From: JBCBST01 sp039819115
GTDB lineage: Bacteria > Bacteroidota > Rhodothermia > Balneolales > Balneolaceae
Assembly: GCA_039819115.1 (NCBI GenBank)
Contig: JBCBST010000070.1
Span: forward strand, 1-16,740
Length of the DNA stretch: 16,740 nt
Direction: 5' to 3'
Below the pieces are notes generated by a model, which saw nothing but the letters and a program-made list of their open reading frames with translations, was not told the origin of the DNA and ran no database searches. Both the position numbers and the translations under genes were made by a program. Below are positions 8,402 through 16,569 of the stretch, in pieces; within the stretch, counting starts at the first letter, position 1, and every line of letters starts with the position of its first letter.

Positions 8402-11400
8402 ATGTATAAAGGATCGTATCCTGTTTGTTTACTTATTCTGCTTTTCTTAACCACGTCGGCTTATTCGCAGGTACAGCGATATGTATCGATCGGTGGAAAT
8501 GATACCGGGAACAATTGCCTGGTTGTAACAAGTCCGTGCGCTACTATTCAACATGCTATTGACTCATCCTCGACGGGCGATACAGTGTTTGTAGCGAGTG
8601 GTTCTTATTCAGAAGACCTGGTCATTTCTACCCGGAGTCTGGTTCTGTTGGGCAGCCAGGCTGGTGTGGATGCGAGGAATCGTTCGGCTACGGAATCTTC
8701 GCTCACGGGTAGCATTCGTCTTACCGGTTCTGCGGATAGTACCTTCATTGATGGGTTGCACATACAGGAAGGGGAACTGGTGCAGGGGGCAAAGGCCGGG
8801 GTATACCTGGACAATGGGGCAGTCGACATCACCATTCAAAATACCCGGTTCAGTCGGTCGGGAATCGTAGACGGTGATTCTTATCGAGGGATTATCAATG
8901 CCATTGGAGGGAATCAAACGGGACTTACGATCCGGCAGAATAGCTTTACCGGATGGGCAACAGGGGTTTACCTGAATCCGGGAGCTGCTAAGGCGCAGGT
9001 GTTGAACAATGCGTTCGACGATAATTTTGTGGGGCTTTCGGCGGATGGGCCGGATAGCGTGGTTTTTTCGGGGAATACCATTTCCAACCAGGTATTTGAA
9101 GGGTTGGGGTTCGGGCCGTGGACGGCCACAGGAAGCCCGGCACCCGCGGAGTTAAGAGCGGTGCTGATCTGGAACGAGTTTGATAACAATCCTACTCATA
9201 TTGGGATATACACAGGTTCGGGTACGTCATTTGATGCCTCAGATAACAGTTTTGGTGGGGTTGAGGCCAGTACGATGACCAATACCCAGTTATTAGCAGT
9301 GGAAGAGCGGATCGGCCACGGAGTAGATGCTTCGGGAGGATATTCCGGGTTTGTGTTGTTGAAAGATCAGCATGTATTTGTAACGGATGGAAACAGCATC
9401 ACCACCGCTCTTGGATTCGTTTCTCATGAATGGACCATTCAGGTAGGTGTCGGAACGTATGATGCCTTTAGTATTGGTCTGGGGGGATATTCCAATCTAA
9501 CCATTCAGGGAGCCGATGGTGCAGTTATCTCCAGAGACTCATCGGCGTCACTCGAACGTGTGGTTGATCTGAGAGCTGATAGCACTACGTTCAGCGGGTT
9601 TACCGTAAAAGGAGGAGGTACTCATACGGGTGTGGCTGTAACAGGACAATATGTTACCGTTTCCAATAACCAGATTGACAGTGTGCTCACTGGAATTCAG
9701 ACCACGACGCAGTACACCTCGGGCTTTAACACCATTTCTGACAATACGATCACACATACAGGGTATGGAATAAGCCTTCAGAATAATTCAAACACGATCA
9801 CTGGTAATACGATCTCGGCTACGGAAGAGGGATTTGGAATAGGATCAGCAGATAACATAATTACAGGGAATCAGGTTACGCTCAGTAACGATGGAATCGT
9901 TTTGCAAACGTATTCGGGAGGAAGTCTTCCAGGGGCGGATATCGATTTATCAGCAGCGCTTTCTGCGAATACTTTTAACCGTTCAGTAGTGGTTAAAGAC
10001 GATACCGGGATTTCGGTAGAGACGATCTTTAGCAGTATCCAGCAAGCGGTGGATTCATCTGCAACGGGCGATAGTGTTGTTGTACATTCCGGCAGTTACC
10101 AGGAGCAGGTGAGTATTTCCAAAAAAGGGGTGGTTTTAGCAGGACAATCCGGTGTAACCGTGCAAGTAGATCGCGGACAGACAGGGATTAGCGTGAGTGC
10201 CGATTCTGTAACGGTTAACAACCTGGCAATAGAAGGACCCTATCCGCTAGATTTTCATACGGTTGATTGGGACACTATGGCAAATGCATTTGGTGTAGTC
10301 GTGAGTGCTGAGGATGTATGGGTCACAAATAATAGCATCAGCAACCTTAGAACCGGTGTTTCCTTTGTAAATGGCAGTAGTGGTACTGCCAGCCAGAACA
10401 CGATCGATAATACCAAAGGGTCATTTCTTGTTCGTACAGATGATCTGACCATGACAGATAACCTCCCGGGCCAGACCGGTAGCGAGTGGGATATCGTATT
10501 CTTAACGGTTTCGGATGGAGCGTATACCACTTCACCAACAAGCAGTACGTTGGATTACAGCCGGGATCTGCTTCAACTGTCCAAAACGAATGGGAATATG
10601 TCGGTCTTAGACCGTAGATATGGGTCGAACGGACTTTTGGGAATAGGTAGTAGTGTGGGGAATCGTACACACATTTATACAGAAGGAGGTTCTTCTTTCA
10701 CAGCTGAGGATGATTTTGATTTGGGAAACGGCTTAGGTAATGCACGTCAGCCGTTCGGAAGCTTAGATGCGGGTATAGATGCCGTGGTGATAGGTGGAAC
10801 GATGTATGTACAACAAGGAGTGTACTCGAATGCTGCAGTAAGTGTCGATAAAGACAGTCTCACCATCGAGCTATTATCTGGAGCATCAGGTATAGATAGC
10901 TTGGTATTTGATTCGAATGTTGTTGAGCTGACCCTGACTGGTAATGACTCCACACTTACCTTGGTAGGAAATGCGAATAATAATACCATCAGCCTCAGCG
11001 GATCGAACAACCTTGTTTTTGGAGGTGCCGGTATTGATACCGTTCGTCTGGGTGGAGACAGAAACGACTACGCCCTTGCGGAAACAAACGGGGAATTTGA
11101 AGTTACGGATGAACGTGTAGGTGCACCAAATGGTGCGAACACGATGACCAACATACGATACATTGCCTTTGACGATCAAAGTGTGTCGTTACTACTCGGG
11201 GAACACAATACGTTCAGCTATTTTGACTCATACGGAACTGATTTTTCTGATTTTGATACCGGAGCCATTACCAACGGACAAAATGGATGGAAAATAGGTG
11301 GTTCAGCTACCGATCAGGAAATTGTCGATCTGGGTGGAAGCCGCGGACACGTATTCAAAATTTCAAGTGATCCCAGTACCGGTGGTTTTGAAGGGCCCTA

Positions 11401-14086
11401 CACAGCCTCACTTACTTCTGCAGCCGGAGAGTCGGGTACTTCGGCGAGTGTAAATACAATCCGGGCCAGTTTCGATTTCAAAGCGGTGAGTTCGTCTCCG
11501 GATTCATCTCGCATAGAAATTGATTTTGGTAATGTAGATGGAACGGATCGCTCGAACTTTTTAGCCATTGAATGGGAAGAAAATGCCCGGCTGAGGATTC
11601 TTGCGAATGAACCTACAGCCGATGGAAGCTGGGTAACGACCGATTTCAACGCATTTTCCGGTAATCGAACCCTGATTGAAGACGTGGACGCCAGTACTTC
11701 TACCTGGCATACCCTGGAAATGGAGCTTCGTTTTGTAGATGGAGCAAACAACGATGTGCTGGATATCTTTCTGGATGGCAGTCATATTGGTACCTCTACT
11801 TCCTTTGAAAACTATCGGGAATTCAATGTTGGAGAAGTACGGGATACCGTAGCCGAACGTGGTGTTACGTCACGGCTATTCTTCAGAGCAGGAGGTGCAG
11901 GTGCTCCGGCAGACGGAGATGGGGGGCAGAACCAGGGGTTCTATTTTGATAACCTGAAGATCACGTCATACGATTCCGAAGATCCGGTTTCCTACCCCGG
12001 ATCATCCCTTCAATTCACAGATACCACCTCGGCACTTGTAGTAGCTGATGAAGATCTTTTTGATCTGACTACCGCACTCACGTTTGAAGCGTGGGTACAG
12101 TTAGATGCTTTTACCAGCGAGAATCAGACGCTTATAAAAAAGGGAGATGACGCGTGGAGTATACACCGGTCTGGATCGTCGGATGCAGTTGCCTTTACCA
12201 GTTTTAGCTCAGGGGCGTCTCATACGCTGCCCGGTACTCTATCCGTACAGGATGGGGAATGGCATCATATTGCGATCACATTCGACGGAACAACAAAGAC
12301 ATTATACATCGATGGCATAGCTGATACATCCGCAACTGTACCCGGAAGTATAGACACCAATAACGATCCTATTACCATTGGAGGCTGGACAGGCAGAATT
12401 GATGAGTTCAGAATGTGGAATCAGGCTCGAACTGCCCAGGATTTGAGAAACAACATTTTTCAGCAGATTAATACGGATGAGGTAGGGTTGATCGGGTACT
12501 GGCGTGTAGATGAAGGGAATGGAAATCTGATCAGTGACCTCACTTCTTATGGAAACGATGCCAGTATTAGTAGCAGCTCAACACTAACCTGGAGCACCTC
12601 AACCTATCCTTTAGGGGCGTATATAACCGGAGACGAGGGATGGAGAATTATTTCCTCTCCTTCAGAAGGTATCACCTATGGCGAGTTATTGGAGGGGCTC
12701 TGGACTCAGGGATTTACAGGAGCTGATGAAGCATCCGGAATACCAAACATATATGTGTATACCGAGGGTGATGGGGATACGGATGCATCAGCACGAGGAT
12801 TTGCGGCAATATCCTCCGCCTCAGATGCGCCATTGGTAGGACAGGCTGTATTGGTATATGTATATGAAGACGACGATCCTCGCACGGATGGAATACAGGG
12901 TGGATTTCCAAAGCTGATCCGGGCGAATGCGATCCAGGAATCGGGTTCTTCTTCACCAACGCTCAGCCTTACCTATTCGGGTGCTAACGGAACATACGAT
13001 TCCGCTAATGATGGTTGGAATATGATTGGTAACCCTTTTGCTTCCACTATTGATTGGGATGAAAGTGCGGGATGGAGCCGTACCGGACTGGATAACTCCA
13101 TCTATGTTTGGAGTGACAGTGCCAATAACGGAGTAGGAGCATACCTCACCTGGAATGGACTGGCAGGAACATTGGGGAATGGAAAAATTGCGCCATTGCA
13201 GGGATTCTGGGTAAAAGCAGACGACTCGGCAACTCCTTCTTTAGCCATGAATGATTCCGTGCGAAGCGGGGGGGGCGTACTCCAAAAAACAGCTATCGTG
13301 CCCCAAATCACCTTGACCCTGTCCGGAAATGAATTATCCGACCGGTCTGTCATCATGTTTTCGGAAGCATCACAGGTAGGCAAAGATCGCTATGATGCCT
13401 ACGAGCTAAATTCCATGAACAGTGCTTACTTATCGCTGAGTACCGCCTATGCCGATCTGGCTCCGATGGATATTAATACATTACCGCTCGATATAGAATC
13501 TATTGAGCTGGATGTTGTAATGGATGGCAGCAATGTGTCGGGCGCATTTACTCTGTCGTGGCGCATACAAGGCCTGGACGATAGCTGGGAAGTGGAGCTT
13601 TTTGATGCTCACACCCAATCGCTGGTGTCATTAACGGAGTCGAGTGAATATAGCTTTGATGCAGGACAGGGTAAAACCATCATCCAGGAGCCGGGGTATT
13701 ATCCGGCGCTGCATTCGGTGAGTCCGGGAGCGACTAAGGCCAAGACCTCCGCCGGAGACCGATTTACGTTGATCATTCGAAGTAAGCAAACGGCGAATGA
13801 AACCACATCTGATCTTCCATTCAGTATCGAGTTAATGCAAAATTATCCCAACCCGTTTAATCCGTCCACACAAATAGAGTTTGGAATTCCGAACCGGGCC
13901 CAGGTTACCCTTGAGGTATATAATATTCTGGGTCGAAGAGTAGCCACGTTAATCGATAACGCCACCATGACCTCGGGGTATCACTCTATTCCATTTAATG
14001 CTACCGGATTAGCCTCGGGCATGTACCTGTACCGGTTACAGGTAGGTGGTTCAATCCATGTGAAACGAATGACAGTGATAAAATAA
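8402..14086 (+). CDS. Giant secreted multidomain protein with parallel beta-helix modules and a C-terminal T9SS sorting domain
   Basis: A 1894-residue protein predicted to be exported by Sec and then carried over the outer membrane by the type IX secretion system. Order: signal peptide (1-23, ending SAYSQ); a right-handed beta-helix / pectin-lyase-like region (about 27-530) with NosD-like turns such as NTITGNTIS near 465; a second helix entry (544-760) and a third (786-870); an RTX-like segment (FGGAGIDTVRLGGDRNDY, about 872-930) without tandem nonapeptide repeats; a jelly-roll-like region starting ITNGQNGWKI (about 938-1195); a LamG-like domain (about 1200-1350, DGEWHHIAITFDG, IDEFRMWNQAR); a region starting GWRIISSP (about 1410-1640); and the type A sorting domain from QNYPNPFNPST (about 1811) to the end. 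No catalytic residues of a polysaccharide lyase could be assigned, so binding or adhesion is as likely as enzyme activity. The start is ATG at 8402, without Shine-Dalgarno. Confidence 0.93.
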   Translation: MYKGSYPVCLLILLFLTTSAYSQVQRYVSIGGNDTGNNCLVVTSPCATIQHAIDSSSTGDTVFVASGSYSEDLVISTRSLVLLGSQAGVDARNRSATESSLTGSIRLTGSADSTFIDGLHIQEGELVQGAKAGVYLDNGAVDITIQNTRFSRSGIVDGDSYRGIINAIGGNQTGLTIRQNSFTGWATGVYLNPGAAKAQVLNNAFDDNFVGLSADGPDSVVFSGNTISNQVFEGLGFGPWTATGSPAPAELRAVLIWNEFDNNPTHIGIYTGSGTSFDASDNSFGGVEASTMTNTQLLAVEERIGHGVDASGGYSGFVLLKDQHVFVTDGNSITTALGFVSHEWTIQVGVGTYDAFSIGLGGYSNLTIQGADGAVISRDSSASLERVVDLRADSTTFSGFTVKGGGTHTGVAVTGQYVTVSNNQIDSVLTGIQTTTQYTSGFNTISDNTITHTGYGISLQNNSNTITGNTISATEEGFGIGSADNIITGNQVTLSNDGIVLQTYSGGSLPGADIDLSAALSANTFNRSVVVKDDTGISVETIFSSIQQAVDSSATGDSVVVHSGSYQEQVSISKKGVVLAGQSGVTVQVDRGQTGISVSADSVTVNNLAIEGPYPLDFHTVDWDTMANAFGVVVSAEDVWVTNNSISNLRTGVSFVNGSSGTASQNTIDNTKGSFLVRTDDLTMTDNLPGQTGSEWDIVFLTVSDGAYTTSPTSSTLDYSRDLLQLSKTNGNMSVLDRRYGSNGLLGIGSSVGNRTHIYTEGGSSFTAEDDFDLGNGLGNARQPFGSLDAGIDAVVIGGTMYVQQGVYSNAAVSVDKDSLTIELLSGASGIDSLVFDSNVVELTLTGNDSTLTLVGNANNNTISLSGSNNLVFGGAGIDTVRLGGDRNDYALAETNGEFEVTDERVGAPNGANTMTNIRYIAFDDQSVSLLLGEHNTFSYFDSYGTDFSDFDTGAITNGQNGWKIGGSATDQEIVDLGGSRGHVFKISSDPSTGGFEGPYTASLTSAAGESGTSASVNTIRASFDFKAVSSSPDSSRIEIDFGNVDGTDRSNFLAIEWEENARLRILANEPTADGSWVTTDFNAFSGNRTLIEDVDASTSTWHTLEMELRFVDGANNDVLDIFLDGSHIGTSTSFENYREFNVGEVRDTVAERGVTSRLFFRAGGAGAPADGDGGQNQGFYFDNLKITSYDSEDPVSYPGSSLQFTDTTSALVVADEDLFDLTTALTFEAWVQLDAFTSENQTLIKKGDDAWSIHRSGSSDAVAFTSFSSGASHTLPGTLSVQDGEWHHIAITFDGTTKTLYIDGIADTSATVPGSIDTNNDPITIGGWTGRIDEFRMWNQARTAQDLRNNIFQQINTDEVGLIGYWRVDEGNGNLISDLTSYGNDASISSSSTLTWSTSTYPLGAYITGDEGWRIISSPSEGITYGELLEGLWTQGFTGADEASGIPNIYVYTEGDGDTDASARGFAAISSASDAPLVGQAVLVYVYEDDDPRTDGIQGGFPKLIRANAIQESGSSSPTLSLTYSGANGTYDSANDGWNMIGNPFASTIDWDESAGWSRTGLDNSIYVWSDSANNGVGAYLTWNGLAGTLGNGKIAPLQGFWVKADDSATPSLAMNDSVRSGGGVLQKTAIVPQITLTLSGNELSDRSVIMFSEASQVGKDRYDAYELNSMNSAYLSLSTAYADLAPMDINTLPLDIESIELDVVMDGSNVSGAFTLSWRIQGLDDSWEVELFDAHTQSLVSLTESSEYSFDAGQGKTIIQEPGYYPALHSVSPGATKAKTSAGDRFTLIIRSKQTANETTSDLPFSIELMQNYPNPFNPSTQIEFGIPNRAQVTLEVYNILGRRVATLIDNATMTSGYHSIPFNATGLASGMYLYRLQVGGSIHVKRMTVIK

Positions 14087-14205
14087 ACAGTGATGCATAA
14101 ACAAGCTTAGGTTAAATGTGCAGAGGCTTCATAAATCGCAAGTACCCAGGTAAGATTTGAGTTGATAGCTCATTTCTTTCTTTAAAAAACCAAAACAATA
14201 AGCAT

Positions 14206-14427
14206 ATGAAAACGAAACAATTCTTACTTCTGATCCTCTGCATTTCCGTACTTATGATCTTTTTCGGTACCCTGCAAACGACTGCACAACCACCTGCGCT
14301 CCCAGCCGATCCTTCTCAGGCGCCAATCGATGGTGGGCTTGGATTATTAGCTGCAGCTGGTGGCGTGTATGCCCTGAAAAAACTTCGGGATCGTTCATTA
14401 GAAAACGATACAAACCGGGAAGTATAG
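14206..14427 (+). CDS. Small exported protein with PID-CTERM-like C-terminal sorting signal
   Basis: The 73-residue product has a signal peptide (MKTKQFLLLILC onward, cleavage probably near TTAQ at 25-28), a short Pro-rich linker (PPALPADPSQA) and a tail made of PIDGG (40-44), a Gly/Ala-rich hydrophobic stretch (about 45-57) and a basic end (KKLRDR, 58-63). That tripartite tail matches what I know as the PID-CTERM putative protein-sorting signal of Bacteroidota. Almost nothing remains between the two signals, so the mature chain is tiny. The gene starts 119 bp after the giant T9SS protein, on the same strand and before the next terminator, so co-transcription is possible. Its molecular role is unknown. 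Confidence 0.8.
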   Translation: MKTKQFLLLILCISVLMIFFGTLQTTAQPPALPADPSQAPIDGGLGLLAAAGGVYALKKLRDRSLENDTNREV

Positions 14428-14473
14428 ACGAGACGGCCGCGTAGAACAGGATATAGAACGAGCTTAATTTGTT

Positions 14474-14483
14474 ACGTTAACGT
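14474..14483. repeat. 10-bp perfect palindrome ACGTTAACGT
   Basis: A fully self-complementary decamer centred on GTTAAC lies between the small PID-CTERM gene and its terminator. It has no spacer, so it is not a hairpin; a protein-binding site or chance are the options. Confidence 0.3.
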
Positions 14484-14512
14484 TATCCGAATAACCCAAC
14501 AGGATAATGCAC

Positions 14513-14546
14513 AGCCCTGATTTCTGATTGAGATCAGGGCTTTTTT
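14513..14546 (+). terminator. Intrinsic terminator after the small PID-CTERM gene
   Basis: AGCCCTGAT (14513-14521) and ATCAGGGCT (14533-14541) form a perfect 9-bp stem around an 11-nt loop, and the right arm runs into six T residues (14541-14546). It ends transcription of the + strand surface-protein block. On the - strand no T-run follows the stem, so it is unlikely to serve the convergent operon. Confidence 0.9.
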
Positions 14547-14579
14547 AGCCAGGGGATGACCTGCCTGTGCCTATTCGAA

Positions 14580-15443
14580 CTATTTGGGTAGAGGAGGATA
14601 TACACACATATCATCCGATGAGGCGTAGTAAACGTCAGCGTTAAAACCAGGTCTTCTTTTCTTATATAGCCTGGTAATCAGAGAAGTATCAATGTGTATT
14701 ACATCCCAACCGTTTTGCGTATATATGCTTCCATTCACCATGATATGGTCCCCAATGTAAGGAAGTAGGTCTGCGTTAATCTTCTTGCCGTTTAATCCTT
14801 TCACGATAACATACCGATCGGATTCGGAATATGGGTCATCAACTTTCAGCACTGGGGGAATACCTCCGCTCACACATCGTACCGCACAACTCCGGTGGGC
14901 TTTACCCAGTCCGGGTTTCATCACCCCAAAATAGCACTTCGGGTCGATCAGCTCGCCGATGAGCATTTTTTCCTCCGGTACGGATGGATTCAGCTTGTTA
15001 GCTGAGTCCGGTTCGCTTACCGCAACAAAACTGTCTTCCTGATCCGTGAGCTCGAACAAGGTGATGCCATCACCATACAATAAGGTTCCCTTAAACGTCA
15101 CCTGCTTATTGATTAACGCACCATGTGTTTGTTCAATCGCATCTATACTGGCTGTAGCCCCGGATTTTCCAAAGCCAACCAACAGAACCTGCCGGGAAAA
15201 CCCATCAGGAACTCCGGAACTGACTTCCAACATAGGGAAAGGCTCCTGATGATAAATACCACTAAGCTCCGTAAGGGTGCCAAACTCGAACTGATGATCG
15301 TTAAAAGGTTCCTGCAATACAACCAAACCAAAAACCAGGATAGGAATAGCCATCAGGAGCAGGGGTATCAAAACGCTGAAAAAGCGTTTATGACGGGAGG
15401 GCATGCGTTCTTCCCAACCGATATAAAACTCAGCCTTACTCAT
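14580..15443 (-). CDS. Membrane-anchored protein with conserved-looking Cys/His motif, function unknown
   Basis: I do not recognise a named family. The 287-residue protein has a cytoplasmic basic N-terminus (RHKR, 17-20), one transmembrane helix (about 21-43) and a long soluble part that should face the periplasm. The most striking segment is IDPKCYFGVMKPG (167-179), H183, then CAVRC (186-190) and GGIPP: three Cys and one His within 21 residues, which suggests metal, heme or 2Fe-2S binding, or a redox-active pair. Strands such as VTFKGTLLYGDGITLFEL and HIMVNGSIYTQNGWDVIHI resemble OB-fold segments on either side. The ATG overlaps the stop of the upstream ferric-reductase/Rieske gene by 4 nt (ATGA), implying translational coupling and a shared complex or pathway. 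It is the last gene of the operon. Confidence 0.75.
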   Translation of the reverse strand: MSKAEFYIGWEERMPSRHKRFFSVLIPLLLMAIPILVFGLVVLQEPFNDHQFEFGTLTELSGIYHQEPFPMLEVSSGVPDGFSRQVLLVGFGKSGATASIDAIEQTHGALINKQVTFKGTLLYGDGITLFELTDQEDSFVAVSEPDSANKLNPSVPEEKMLIGELIDPKCYFGVMKPGLGKAHRSCAVRCVSGGIPPVLKVDDPYSESDRYVIVKGLNGKKINADLLPYIGDHIMVNGSIYTQNGWDVIHIDTSLITRLYKKRRPGFNADVYYASSDDMCVYPPLPK

Positions 15444-16483
15444 GGGGTCGATATCTTTGATGGTTCTACCTCAGTTCCTTCCGGGTTCGGAGTGGGGTTC
15501 ACCCAAACCTTTCCATCTATAATCTTCGTGTGATAGGTGTGTAGCTTTTCAGTAAAAGGCGGAGGGGCTTGTCCGTTTTCAGGCAGGTATTGATATCCAT
15601 GCCACGGGCAGGTAATGCATCCATCCACAATCTTACCTTCCCCGAGGGGACCCATTTGATGCTTGCATACATTGTGGACCGCTGAGAATTGACCATCGTT
15701 ATTAAAAATGGCTATATTCTGATCCTTCAGGAAAATGGATTTCCCCCTTCCGGCTGGTATTTCGGCTACGCTGGCAACACAATGAAACCCAGAGTCAGCC
15801 GAAACAACATCTTTTCCCGATAACCGGCGCCATTCTTTTACTCCAGCCAGGATATGCAGACTGGCAATCCAAAAAAAGCCTGCGCACACCAAAACCCAGT
15901 ACATGAGATGGTGTTCAAACTGTAATACTCCGAGCACCACATGGCCCACTAATAATGCATAGGCTATATACACCCCCATATGGAGCACTTTCCAAACCCT
16001 GGGTGATAGCTGGTTGAGCCAAAAATCATGACTGGTGGCAGCCATCAAAAAGAGAATAACCAAAGCGAAAAAGCCTAAGATCTGAAATGGGAAGAGGCTA
16101 ATCGACTCGTAATGCTGGTTAGAGGTAAACACGCTGATAATGGGATTCGCATCTCCGAGGGCGTGGAATTGTATGATTGAAAAAGCACCGTGAACAAGTG
16201 CAATCAGAAACATGCTTACCCCCATATGGCGTCTGTTGTACAACAGGGGTAAAAAGATAGGGTTCAGCCTGCTCAGCGGACCAATGGATAGAATAAGATG
16301 TAACAATACAAATGCGGTAACCGCGGTAGCCCGAATTACCAATGTTTCAACGGTTATTGTGGGATGCAGCACGAGTTGAAAAATCGTAAACGAGACCAGC
16401 ATCAAGCCTATCCCAATCCAGAGGTAGAGATCGTAGGCCTTCTTCTGCTTATTCCACTGTACGCTTGTATAGCTTAGCCCCAT
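15440..16483 (-). CDS. Ferric-reductase-like transmembrane / Rieske 2Fe-2S fusion protein
   Basis: A 347-residue membrane electron-transfer protein. The N-terminal two thirds (about 20-215) hold roughly six hydrophobic helices of the ferric-reductase-like (YedZ/NOX-type) fold, with His residues in helices that could bind b-type heme (H62, H98, H168, H181). The C-terminal domain (about 230-330) is a Rieske ferredoxin with both ligand boxes intact: C273-K-H275 and C292-PW-H295-GY. The likely job is electron transfer between a quinone or heme site in the membrane and a partner. I chose ATG at 16483 because AGGAGG lies 6 nt upstream; an ATG at 16540 would add 19 unlikely residues and skip this site. 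The start overlaps the end of the 31-residue peptide gene by 10 nt, and the stop overlaps the next gene by 4 nt. No NAD- or FAD-binding domain is present, so it is not a complete ferric reductase. Confidence 0.88.
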   Translation of the reverse strand: MGLSYTSVQWNKQKKAYDLYLWIGIGLMLVSFTIFQLVLHPTITVETLVIRATAVTAFVLLHLILSIGPLSRLNPIFLPLLYNRRHMGVSMFLIALVHGAFSIIQFHALGDANPIISVFTSNQHYESISLFPFQILGFFALVILFLMAATSHDFWLNQLSPRVWKVLHMGVYIAYALLVGHVVLGVLQFEHHLMYWVLVCAGFFWIASLHILAGVKEWRRLSGKDVVSADSGFHCVASVAEIPAGRGKSIFLKDQNIAIFNNDGQFSAVHNVCKHQMGPLGEGKIVDGCITCPWHGYQYLPENGQAPPPFTEKLHTYHTKIIDGKVWVNPTPNPEGTEVEPSKISTP

Positions 16484-16569
16484 CCGAATCCTCCTATCAC
16501 AATCAACAGGATCAATATGGAGAGAACCACCCATATCCAAACGTGTGTTTTACGTAAGCCGGGTGTCAT
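16474..16569 (-). CDS. 31-residue single-helix membrane peptide
   Basis: A very short gene, easily missed by automatic annotation. The product starts MTPGLRKTHVWIW and continues as one hydrophobic helix (about residues 10-27) to a GGFGWG end, so it is a predicted single-pass membrane micropeptide. Its ATG overlaps the TGA of the upstream partial gene by 4 nt (ATGA), with GGAG 6 nt before it, and its last codons overlap the start of the Rieske gene by 10 nt and contain that gene's ribosome-binding site. The tight fit at both ends argues for a real gene. An in-frame ATG 12 nt further upstream (16581) is possible. It may be a small subunit of the electron-transfer complex, or a leader whose translation opens the Rieske start. 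Confidence 0.65.
   Translation of the reverse strand: MTPGLRKTHVWIWVVLSILILLIVIGGFGWG
16490..16495 (-). promoter_or_regulatory. Shine-Dalgarno site that fixes the Rieske-fusion start
   Basis: On the - strand AGGAGG stands 6 nt before ATG at 16483. It is the strongest ribosome-binding site in the window and lies inside the coding sequence of the 31-residue peptide. Confidence 0.8.

Noticed and set aside
10347..10670. Several - strand frames of about 70-117 codons under the giant secreted protein
   Set aside because: The + strand frame is continuous with recognisable domains over 1894 residues; the antisense frames are shadows.
8402..14086. Assigning the giant protein as a pectate lyase or other polysaccharide lyase
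   Set aside because: The beta-helix fold pattern alone does not show catalytic residues, and none could be recognised.
15123..15533. 136-codon + strand frame antisense to the Cys-motif protein
   Set aside because: It overlaps two coupled - strand genes and has no motif support.
16484..16540. 19-residue N-terminal extension of the ferric-reductase/Rieske protein from ATG 16540
   Set aside because: The extension is polar, lies in the frame of neither neighbour's conserved part, and the strong AGGAGG site fits ATG 16483.
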